NCBI RefSeq assembly: GCF_937958065.1 | Contig: NZ_CALFXI010000089.1 | Coordinates: 1-9,758 of the forward strand | Source of the DNA: an uncultured Steroidobacter sp. | GTDB lineage: Bacteria > Pseudomonadota > Gammaproteobacteria > Steroidobacterales > Steroidobacteraceae | Length of the DNA: 9,758 nt | Direction of reading: 5' to 3' | Part shown: positions 1 to 6,337 of the stretch, one piece after another | Numbering within the stretch: the first letter of the stretch is position 1 | How the letters are laid out: every line of letters begins with the position of its first letter | Made by a program: the position numbers and the translations under genes | The notes under the pieces: generated by a model | Seen by the model: only the letters and a program-made list of their open reading frames with translations | Told to the model about the DNA's origin: nothing | The model's database searches: none

Positions 1-55
<55 letters not shown>

Positions 56-70
56 ACGCGAGAGGCGCGC

Positions 71-99
71 AATGTAGGGAAGCGGCGCCGGACTGTCAA
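71..99 (-). promoter_or_regulatory. sigma70-type promoter of tRNA-Ala
   Basis: On the minus strand, TTGACA (94-99, perfect -35) is followed by a 17-nt spacer and TACATT (71-76, -10). The start would fall near position 64, giving a leader of about 9 nt before the tRNA 5' end at 55. The -10 is followed directly by GCGCGCC, a GC-rich discriminator. Such discriminators are characteristic of stable-RNA promoters under stringent (ppGpp) control; the control itself is inferred here. Confidence 0.8.
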
Positions 100-145
100 G
101 GAGCGTTCACCAGATTTTACCGGCTGGCCTGTATTTGCCCGGGTT

Positions 146-1552
146 TCATGCACCCTGCCCGCGCGCGTAGGCCAGCGCCCGCTCGAGCCGCGCGAGCGTC
201 ACTTCACGGCCCAGCACCTCTAGCGTGACATCGATAGGCGGCGATACGGTACCGCCCGAAACTGCTACGCGAATCGGCTGAGCAACTTTGCCCATCCCGA
301 GGTTCAGCTCGGTCGCGGTCTGGTTGACCGCATCGTGCAATGCCGGCGCAACCCACTCAGGCAGCGCCGAGAGCTTCGCCAGCACCGTGCTGAGCGGAGC
401 CACGGCTTCGGCGCCGAGGTTTTTCTTCGCGGCCTTCTCGTCGTAGCTGGTCACGTCCTCGAAGAAGAACCGGCTGTTCTGCGCCATTTCCTTCAACGTC
501 TTGGCCCGCTCCTGCTGTGACTTCGCAACGGCCGCCAACTTGCGATCGTCCGTGACATTCACGCCGAGCGCGGCGAGCTGCGGCTTCAGATACTTCGCCA
601 GGTGCTCCGGCGTCGAGCGCATGATGTGCTGCTGGTTCAACCACAGCAGCTTGTCGGGATTGAATGCCGAGGCCGCCTTGTTCACATCCTTGATGTCGAA
701 CAGCCGGGTCATCTCTTCCATCGAGAAGACTTCCTGATCGCCGTGCGACCAGCCGAGGCGCACCAGATAGTTGAGCAGCGCCTCCGGCAGGAAGCCCTCC
801 TCACGATACTGCAGGACACTGACCGCGCCGTGACGCTTCGACAGCTTCGCGCCGTCCTGACCCAGAATCATCGGCACGTGCGCATACATGGGAATCGCGG
901 CACCCAGCGCCTTGAGCATGTTGATCTGGCGCGGCGTGTTGTTGAGATGGTCATCGCCGCGGATGACGTGCGTGCAGTTCATGTCGCTGTCGTCGACGAC
1001 GACACAGAAGTTGTAAGTCGGCGTGCCGTCGGAGCGCGCGATGATCAGGTCATCCAGCTCCATGTTGTCGAACACCACGTTGCCGTGGATCGCGTCCTCG
1101 ACGACGACGCTGCCCTCGAGCGGATTCTTGAAGCGCACCACCGGCGACACGCCCGGACGCGGCTCGGTGCGATTCCGGCAGGTGCCGTCGTAGCGTGGCT
1201 TCTGCTTGGCCGCGAGCTGACGATTGCGCATCTCTTCCAGCTCTTCCTTGGAGCAGTAGCAATGATACGCATGGCCGGTTTTCAGGAACTGGTCGATGAC
1301 CTCGCGATATCGATCCATGCGCCGGGTCTGGTAGAACGGGCCTTCGTCGGCAGTCAGGCCGAGCCACTCCATGCCGTCCAGGATGACCTGCGTGGCCTCG
1401 TCCGTGGAGCGTTCGCGGTCGGTGTCCTCGATGCGCAGGATGAAGGTGCCGTTGTGCCGGCGCGCATACAACCAGGAGAACAGCGCAGTGCGCACGCCGC
1501 CGATGTGCAGCATGCCGGTGGGACTGGGAGCGAAGCGAGTTCGGATGGCCAT
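146..1552 (-). CDS. gltX: glutamyl-tRNA synthetase (GluRS)
   Basis: This class I aminoacyl-tRNA synthetase charges tRNA-Glu with glutamate in the cytosol, using ATP. The protein is 468 aa, normal for the family. The HIGH-type signature is at residues 8-19 (APSPTG..HIGG) and the KMSKS-type loop KLSKRHG at 236-242. Between them is the zinc-region pattern C98-x-C100...Y121...C125. The position equivalent to the fourth ligand (His127 in E. coli GluRS) is Asn here. The C-terminal part is the helical anticodon-binding region. The frame is open 12 codons further upstream, but the ATG at 1550-1552 gives the family's usual start (M-A-I-R-T-R-F-A-P-S), with AAGG only 4 nt upstream. It lies 51 nt after tRNA-Val with no terminator or promoter seen between, so the two are probably one transcript. 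No clear terminator follows. I cannot say whether it also charges tRNA-Gln. Confidence 0.97.
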   Translation of the reverse strand: MAIRTRFAPSPTGMLHIGGVRTALFSWLYARRHNGTFILRIEDTDRERSTDEATQVILDGMEWLGLTADEGPFYQTRRMDRYREVIDQFLKTGHAYHCYCSKEELEEMRNRQLAAKQKPRYDGTCRNRTEPRPGVSPVVRFKNPLEGSVVVEDAIHGNVVFDNMELDDLIIARSDGTPTYNFCVVVDDSDMNCTHVIRGDDHLNNTPRQINMLKALGAAIPMYAHVPMILGQDGAKLSKRHGAVSVLQYREEGFLPEALLNYLVRLGWSHGDQEVFSMEEMTRLFDIKDVNKAASAFNPDKLLWLNQQHIMRSTPEHLAKYLKPQLAALGVNVTDDRKLAAVAKSQQERAKTLKEMAQNSRFFFEDVTSYDEKAAKKNLGAEAVAPLSTVLAKLSALPEWVAPALHDAVNQTATELNLGMGKVAQPIRVAVSGGTVSPPIDVTLEVLGREVTLARLERALAYARGQGA

Positions 1553-1578
1553 GGCGCCTTGTCGGACCATGGGGCGCC
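1553..1578 (-). promoter_or_regulatory. possible hairpin over the gltX ribosome-binding region
   Basis: Two copies of the self-complementary hexamer GGCGCC (1553-1558 and 1573-1578) flank a 14-nt loop. In the mRNA they could form a 6-bp all-GC stem whose last base abuts the gltX ATG. The weak Shine-Dalgarno-like AAGG (1557-1560) is half inside the stem. Pairing would limit ribosome access, but a 6-bp repeat in GC-rich DNA could be chance. Confidence 0.3.
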
Positions 1579-1603
1579 GGGTTTCCATCCGAATCGTAGG
1601 GAG

Positions 1604-1678
1604 TGGTGGGCGGTACAGGGATTGAACCTGTGACCCCTGCCGTGTGAAAGCAGTGCTCTACCGCTGAGCTAACCGCCC
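1604..1678 (-). tRNA. tRNA-Val (anticodon CAC)
   Basis: A complete 75-nt tRNA on the minus strand. Acceptor GGGCGGT pairs with ACCGCCC, followed by discriminator A and an encoded CCA. The D stem is GCTC/GAGC, the anticodon stem CTGCT/GGCAG (one G-T pair) around loop TTCACAC, and the variable loop GGGTC. The T stem is ACAGG/CCTGT around TTCAATC. Loop positions 34-36 read CAC, so it decodes valine GUG. E. coli lacks this isoacceptor and reads GUG with tRNA-Val(UAC); a separate CAC tRNA fits a GC-rich genome with many GUG codons. It has its own promoter at 1722-1750 and heads the presumed tRNA-Val/gltX transcript, from which the tRNA would be cut. Confidence 0.96.
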
Positions 1679-1721
1679 GATGCCGGCCCCACGAACCGTC
1701 ATATGGTTTGAAGGGGCGCGT

Positions 1722-1750
1722 AGTTTAGGGACGACGATGGGCGCGGTCAA
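1722..1750 (-). promoter_or_regulatory. sigma70-type promoter of tRNA-Val/gltX
   Basis: On the minus strand, TTGACC (1745-1750) and TAAACT (1722-1727) are separated by exactly 17 nt. The -10 is followed by ACGCGCCCC, a GC-rich discriminator. The predicted start near 1714 leaves about 36 nt of leader before the tRNA. The promoter begins only 15 nt after the stop codon of the response regulator gene (1766). Its layout closely matches the tRNA-Ala promoter at 71-99. Confidence 0.78.
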
Positions 1751-1765
1751 ATCCCGTCGCGTGGA

Positions 1766-2212
1766 TCAGGCCACGTGCACCGGCGGCGGCCGGTTCAGCA
1801 TCACCCAGTACAGGCCCAGGCTGCTGACGGCTTCGACGAAGGCGCCGAATTCGACCGGCTTGCGGACATAGCTGTTGGCGCCCAGGTTGTAGCTGGCGAT
1901 CACGTCGGCGTCCTGGCTGGAGGACGTGAGCACGACCACTGGCAGGTTGCGGGTGCGCTCGTCGGCACGCAGCCGTTTCAGGACGCCGAGCCCGTCGAGT
2001 TTGGGCAGCTTCAGATCCAGCAGGATCACCGTGGGTGCATTCATCACATCGCGGCTGGCGTACTGGCCGGTGGCGAACAGGTACTCGATGGCCTCCACCC
2101 CGTCGCGGACCACCACGATCTCGTGCGCCAGGTTGTTCTTGCGCAGGCTGAGCAGCGTCAGTTCCTCGTCGTCCGGGTTGTCCTCCACCAGCAGGATGTA
2201 GCGCTCGCTCAT
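1766..2212 (-). CDS. single-domain response regulator, Rcp1-like receiver
   Basis: A 148-aa stand-alone receiver domain with no output domain. The acidic pair is E10-D11, the predicted phosphoacceptor D66 (in LLDLKLPK), the switch threonine T96 (LTSS) and the conserved lysine K118 (KP). The longer spacing between the acidic pair and D66, and the tail with WVMLNRPPP, resemble Rcp1-type regulators that partner phytochrome-like kinases. Its ATG overlaps the kinase stop by 4 bp (ATGA at 2209-2212). A good Shine-Dalgarno, AAGGGG (2218-2223), lies within the last kinase codons, so translation is coupled. It is very probably phosphorylated by that kinase. With no DNA-binding or enzymatic module, it must act through a protein partner or as a phosphate relay or sink; the target is not visible here. 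Confidence 0.95.
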   Translation of the reverse strand: MSERYILLVEDNPDDEELTLLSLRKNNLAHEIVVVRDGVEAIEYLFATGQYASRDVMNAPTVILLDLKLPKLDGLGVLKRLRADERTRNLPVVVLTSSSQDADVIASYNLGANSYVRKPVEFGAFVEAVSSLGLYWVMLNRPPPVHVA

Positions 2213-4731
2213 TGCGGCCCCTTGGCAATGCTGAAGTAAATCGTCGCCCCTCGGTCGACGGCCGCATCCGCCCAGATGCGCCCGCCATGCCGCTGCACGA
2301 TACGCTGGACCGTGGCCAGGCCCACGCCGGTGCCGGGAAACTCCCCGGCCGCATGTAAACGTTGGAACACACCGAACAGGTTCGCCGCATACCGCGGATC
2401 GAAGCCGACGCCATTGTCCTGCACGAAGAACGTCCTCTCGTTTTCGTCACCAGCAATGTCAGCCGCGGCCACCGCACCGAAGCGGATCTCCGCGACGGGC
2501 CGGCTGGCCGTGAACTTCCAGGCGTTGTCCAGCAGATTCTCCAGCGCAATCTCCAGCAGCCCGGGATCTCCCGCGACGCTCAGCTGCGGCTCGATGACGA
2601 TCGCGGCTGCCCGTTCTGGGGAAGCCTCGCGCAGCCGTGCCAGGATCACGCGCGCATACTCCGACAGGTCCACCTGCCGCCGCCTGATTTCGACCCGCGT
2701 GACCCGGCCCAGCTCCAGCAAGTCATCGATCAAGTTCGACATTCTTTGCGTACCCGCCAGTACGCGATCGATGCAGCGGCGACCGTCCGCATCGATCGTC
2801 TCGTAATGACGGTCGCGCAGCAAGCCGGTAAACCCCGCTATGGCACGCAACGGTCCTCGCAGATCATGAGACACGGAATAGCTGAAAGCTTCCAGCTCCC
2901 TGTTCGACTCCTGCAGCTCCTGTGTCCGTTTTCTCACACGTTCCTCGAGCTCGGCGTATAGACGCGCATTCTCCAGGCCCACGGCCGCCAGATCGGCGAG
3001 CTGGCTCAGCACACGCTCGTCGTTGGGCGCAAACTCCCCATTCTGCTTGTCGGCCACACACAGCACGCCGATGCGCCGACCCGAGGCCGCGGCCAGCGAC
3101 ACCGTGATGCAACCGCACGCCTGCCATTGCGTACCCAACGCCATATCCTGTGTCGCTGTGGACCGATCAATCCGGGTCACGCGCGCCGCCGGCTCGCCCG
3201 CTCGCTGGCCCTCGCCCTCCAGCAGGAAGGCACCTGGCACGATCGACGTATATTTTTCCGAATGCGATGTCTTGCAGCGCTCCACCATCAGGTCATCCGC
3301 GCTCTTCAGTACAGTCACGGCGACGTGTGCTCCGACCAGGTCGCGCGCGATGTCTGTTATGACCTGCAGCAGCTCATCCACGGTGAGCACCGAGTTCACT
3401 TTGCGGGCCGCATCCGCCAGCGCCGACATCTGGGTGAGATAACGTTGCCGCTCCAGATCGGCCTGGTTGCGCTCGGTCACGTCCTGCATGGTGCCGATGA
3501 TGTGAGTGGCGCGGCCGGACTCGTCCCGAATCACACAACGCTCGGCATGCACATGGCGGATCGATCCATCGGGATGCCGCACGCGGAATTGCAATCCACC
3601 CGATGTATCGCCTCGGTTCGCCTCCCCGTACGCAGCGATCAGCGCCGGCCGGTCCGCTTCGAGCACGACGCCGAGGAATGCATCCAGGCGAATGCTGCGT
3701 TCCGCCGCAATGCCCAGAATCGCATTGGCCTCGCCATAGACATTGAGCTTGTCGCTCGACAGGTCGCGCTCCCAATACCCGAGCCGTGCAATGCTCTGCG
3801 CCAGCTCCACGCGGGTGAGGCTCTCTTTCAGTTGGGTCTGCGCATTCGAATGCGTGATCGCCAGGGCCACGAGGCTCACCGCGGCCTGCACCAGGACCAG
3901 CTCACGATCCGACGGGCGGTACGGATGCGGGTAGTAGACCGCTATGACGGCGATCAAACGTCCTCGCGCTCCGAACACAGGCGTGAACCAGCAAGCGCGT
4001 AAGGCATGCTCCGCACCAAGCGCGGCCAGCTCCCGCCACTCCGGATCCTTGCTCATTTCGGCACACGTCGCCGTTTGTCCGCTGCGTAGCGTGTTGGCGC
4101 ATGCACCCTCCGGCATGGCGAGCAATGTATCCTGGACGACGGACAGGAATCGCGACGGCAGGCTCGGGCTGAAGGCGGCGCGCACGCGTGCGCCCGCCTC
4201 GTCTAGAACCGTCACGGCGCACTTGGCGTCGGCATCGAACGCTTCCATGATGCTGCAGATCCGACGCAGAACATCGCCGAGCGGCGCACCCGCAACGATC
4301 AGCTGCAACACCTCGCGTTGTGACTCGCGCAGTCGCTCGGCCCGCTTGCGATTTGTGATATCCCTGGCCACGAAATAAATGGCGCCCGCACCCTCGGCGA
4401 TCCATGTCGACGTCCAGCTCAGCTCGACCGACGTGCCATCCTTGCGAATACAGCGATTCTCGAAATCGACGACCTGCGCGCCGCGCAGCACCGACTCGTG
4501 CGTGAGCAGCGTGGACTGCAGATCGTTGGGATGAATCAGATCGAGCAGCTTGCGCCCGATCAGCTCTTCGGGCCGGTAACCCAGGATGCGCGCCGAGGAC
4601 GCGCCCACGCGCACGAAACGCGTCTGAGCGTCGGTCATGCACATCAGGTCCTGAGACAGATCGAAGACGCGCTGCAGGTCGAGCAGCTGGGCGTCCGTTG
4701 CCGAATCGTCGCGCTTGAGATGCGTTGCCAC
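2209..4731 (-). CDS. soluble hybrid-sensor histidine kinase, PAS-GAF-PAS-GAF-HisKA-HATPase
   Basis: An 840-aa sensor kinase with no signal peptide or membrane segment, so cytosolic. Approximate domain order: PAS 20-130 (ending VARDITNRKRAE); GAF 140-295; PAS 305-425 (ending GTMQDVTERN); GAF 436-590; a charged linker 590-615; HisKA with phosphoacceptor H622 (SVSHDLRGPLRAI); HATPase about 720-836. The ATPase has N box ENLLDNAWKF (N736), G1 DNGVGFD (772-778), F box FGVFQRLH and G2 GTGVGLATVQRI. The DNAWKF/FQRLH/GTGVGLA style is that of phytochrome-like kinases, but nothing shows that either GAF binds bilin. Start is GTG (4729-4731) with GGGAG 8 nt upstream. It carries no receiver of its own; the partner is the coupled gene downstream. 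The input signal is unknown. The neighbouring polysaccharide genes suggest, but do not show, a role in envelope or biofilm control. Confidence 0.95.
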   Translation of the reverse strand: MATHLKRDDSATDAQLLDLQRVFDLSQDLMCMTDAQTRFVRVGASSARILGYRPEELIGRKLLDLIHPNDLQSTLLTHESVLRGAQVVDFENRCIRKDGTSVELSWTSTWIAEGAGAIYFVARDITNRKRAERLRESQREVLQLIVAGAPLGDVLRRICSIMEAFDADAKCAVTVLDEAGARVRAAFSPSLPSRFLSVVQDTLLAMPEGACANTLRSGQTATCAEMSKDPEWRELAALGAEHALRACWFTPVFGARGRLIAVIAVYYPHPYRPSDRELVLVQAAVSLVALAITHSNAQTQLKESLTRVELAQSIARLGYWERDLSSDKLNVYGEANAILGIAAERSIRLDAFLGVVLEADRPALIAAYGEANRGDTSGGLQFRVRHPDGSIRHVHAERCVIRDESGRATHIIGTMQDVTERNQADLERQRYLTQMSALADAARKVNSVLTVDELLQVITDIARDLVGAHVAVTVLKSADDLMVERCKTSHSEKYTSIVPGAFLLEGEGQRAGEPAARVTRIDRSTATQDMALGTQWQACGCITVSLAAASGRRIGVLCVADKQNGEFAPNDERVLSQLADLAAVGLENARLYAELEERVRKRTQELQESNRELEAFSYSVSHDLRGPLRAIAGFTGLLRDRHYETIDADGRRCIDRVLAGTQRMSNLIDDLLELGRVTRVEIRRRQVDLSEYARVILARLREASPERAAAIVIEPQLSVAGDPGLLEIALENLLDNAWKFTASRPVAEIRFGAVAAADIAGDENERTFFVQDNGVGFDPRYAANLFGVFQRLHAAGEFPGTGVGLATVQRIVQRHGGRIWADAAVDRGATIYFSIAKGPQ

Positions 4732-4739
4732 CGCCGATA

Positions 4740-4744
4740 CTCCC
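4740..4744 (-). promoter_or_regulatory. Shine-Dalgarno supporting the GTG start of the kinase
   Basis: GGGAG on the minus strand lies 8 nt before the GTG at 4729-4731. It supports GTG as the kinase start; the first PAS domain begins about 20 residues later. Confidence 0.6.
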
Positions 4745-4828
4745 TGGCGCGGCCCGTGCCGTTGTTGGTGATGTCACGCGCCGGTGAATGGAACGAGCCT
4801 ACACCTGCCTTGCGCGCCTGCAGAATGT

Positions 4829-4865
4829 TCGAAGTCGCACTTCCGGAGGCGCCGTGCGACTTCGA
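4829..4865 (-). terminator. strong hairpin after manB, possible terminator or leader element
   Basis: A perfect 12-bp inverted repeat (4829-4840 and 4854-4865; minus-strand arms TCGAAGTCGCAC and GTGCGACTTCGA) with a 13-nt loop. It begins 29 nt after the manB stop and lies about 100 nt before the kinase start. No run of T follows on the minus strand (ACATTCT), so it is not a textbook intrinsic terminator. It could instead be a 3' RNA-stabilising stem, an operator, or part of the kinase leader. Two smaller inverted repeats precede it (4881-4892 and 4863-4880), the latter sharing bases 4863-4865. Confidence 0.45.
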
Positions 4866-4894
4866 CACCTACCTATGTCGGCACCAGGGTGCGA

Positions 4895-6268
4895 TCAGTG
4901 CGCTTCCTCGCCGCCGATCATCTGCAGCAGCTCTGCAGTGCGGGTCTGCATCAGCGCCTCGTTGCCGCGGCTCTCGACGTTCAGGCGGATCAGCGGCTCG
5001 GTGTTCGAGGAGCGCAGATTGAAGCGCCAGTCGTCGAACTCGATCGACAGGCCGTCGGTGAAGTCGATGGACTTGGAACCGGGTTGATAATGCTGTTGCA
5101 CGCGGGCGATGGTGGCCTTGGCATCGGCCACCTTGCGATTGATCTCGCCGCTGGCGGGAAACTTTGCGATGCGCTCGCCGACGAGCTGCGACAGCGATTT
5201 GCCGGTTTCGCACAGGATCTGCGCCACCAGCAGCCACGGAATCTGGCCGGTATCGCAATAGCCGAAGCGACGGAAATAATGATGGGCGCTCATCTCGCCG
5301 CCATAGATGGCGTCGGCCTGACGCATCACGTCCTTCATGAAAGCGTGCCCCGACTTGGACATCACGGCCTTGCCGCCGAGCGAGGCGACCATGTCGGTCG
5401 TCGCCCAGGTCAAGCGCGGATCGTGCACGATGCGCGCGCCCTGCTCCTGCTTCAGGAACACCGAGGCCAGCAGGCCGACGATGTAATAGCCCTCGATGAA
5501 GCTGCCACGCTCGTCGAACAGGAAACAACGATCGTAGTCGCCGTCCCAGGCCACGCCGCAATCGGCCTGGTGCCGTTTGATCGCTTCGATGGTGGCGATG
5601 CGGTTCTGCTCCAGCATCGGGTTGGGCACGCCGTTCGGGAAGCTGCCGTCGGGCGCGTGATTGATCTTGATGAACTGGAACGGCAGGTGCGGCTCGAGCT
5701 GGTCGACGATCAGCCCGGCGCCGCCATTGCCGGCGTTCACGACGATCTTGAGCGGCTTGAGCTTGGACAGATCCAGGTAGGACAGCAGGTGCTCGATATA
5801 TTTCTTGCTGACATCGAGCCTGTGGCGCGTGCCCGGCCCGGCCGGCGGCGTGTAGCTGTTGGCCTCGGCGATGCGCTGGATGTCTTTCAAGCCCGTGTCG
5901 CCGCTGATCGGGCGCGACTGCTCGCGCACGAACTTCATGCCGTTGTAGTCGGGCGGATTGTGGCTGGCGGTGACCATGATGCCGCCGTCCATGCCTTCGC
6001 TGAAGGTCGCGAAGTACACGACCTCCGTGCCGCACAGGCCGATGTCGTAGACATCCACGCCGGAATCGAGCAGGCCTTTGGTCAGCGCCGCGCACAACTC
6101 TTCGCTGGACTGGCGGATGTCCCGCCCCACGATCACGCGCTTGGGCTTGAGGAATTCCGCATAAGCCCGCCCGATGCGATAGGCCACCTCGGGATTGAGC
6201 TCGGTCGGGATCCGGCCGCGATAGTCGTAGGCCTTGAAGCCGACGATGGCGGAAGACGGGTTGGACAT
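4895..6268 (-). CDS. manB: phosphomannomutase, CpsG/ManB type
   Basis: Interconverts mannose-6-phosphate and mannose-1-phosphate for GDP-mannose synthesis in the cytosol. The 457 aa match the usual length of E. coli CpsG, whose sequence style it follows closely (FKAYDYRGR near the start, GTEVVYFATF, GEMSAHHYF). The active-site serine loop TASHNP is at 100-105, with S102 the phosphorylated residue. The metal loop DGDYDR is at 242-247, the sugar-binding loop GEMSAHH at 324-330, and the phosphate-binding loop RSSNTEPLIRL at 419-429. Start ATG has AAGGAA (6277-6282) 8 nt upstream. It follows manC by 69 nt with no convincing promoter between, so probably one operon. Some relatives also act on glucose phosphates; the CpsG resemblance favours mannose. 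Confidence 0.94.
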   Translation of the reverse strand: MSNPSSAIVGFKAYDYRGRIPTELNPEVAYRIGRAYAEFLKPKRVIVGRDIRQSSEELCAALTKGLLDSGVDVYDIGLCGTEVVYFATFSEGMDGGIMVTASHNPPDYNGMKFVREQSRPISGDTGLKDIQRIAEANSYTPPAGPGTRHRLDVSKKYIEHLLSYLDLSKLKPLKIVVNAGNGGAGLIVDQLEPHLPFQFIKINHAPDGSFPNGVPNPMLEQNRIATIEAIKRHQADCGVAWDGDYDRCFLFDERGSFIEGYYIVGLLASVFLKQEQGARIVHDPRLTWATTDMVASLGGKAVMSKSGHAFMKDVMRQADAIYGGEMSAHHYFRRFGYCDTGQIPWLLVAQILCETGKSLSQLVGERIAKFPASGEINRKVADAKATIARVQQHYQPGSKSIDFTDGLSIEFDDWRFNLRSSNTEPLIRLNVESRGNEALMQTRTAELLQMIGGEEAH

Positions 6269-6337
6269 GCGCTTCGTTCCTTCTCTCTATCTCAAACGCG
6301 ATTGCAGATGTTTACTGTACGGCAACGTGCGCGAAGG

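Noticed and set aside
100..145. Terminator after gltX
   Set aside because: Only a 4-bp CCAG/CTGG pairing and no T-run; not enough to call.
602..1633. 343-codon plus-strand frame antisense to gltX and into the tRNA-Val gene
   Set aside because: It overlaps gltX and runs into a structural RNA gene, with a low-complexity His/Arg/Val/Ala translation, so it is a shadow frame.
4265..4320. Bilin-binding cysteine in the first GAF domain of the kinase
   Set aside because: The cysteines there (such as C159, C171, C211, C223) fit ordinary GAF sequences, and no recognisable phytochrome chromophore motif or PHY domain is present.
4778..4830. Possible kinase promoter (TTCTGC, 18 nt, TAGGCT) on the minus strand
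   Set aside because: Both hexamers match the consensus poorly. A kinase promoter may exist in this gap, but I cannot place it with confidence.
6269..6337. Possible separate promoter between manC and manB (TTGCCG present)
   Set aside because: No -10-like hexamer at 16-19 nt spacing; the gap is short and fits an operon.
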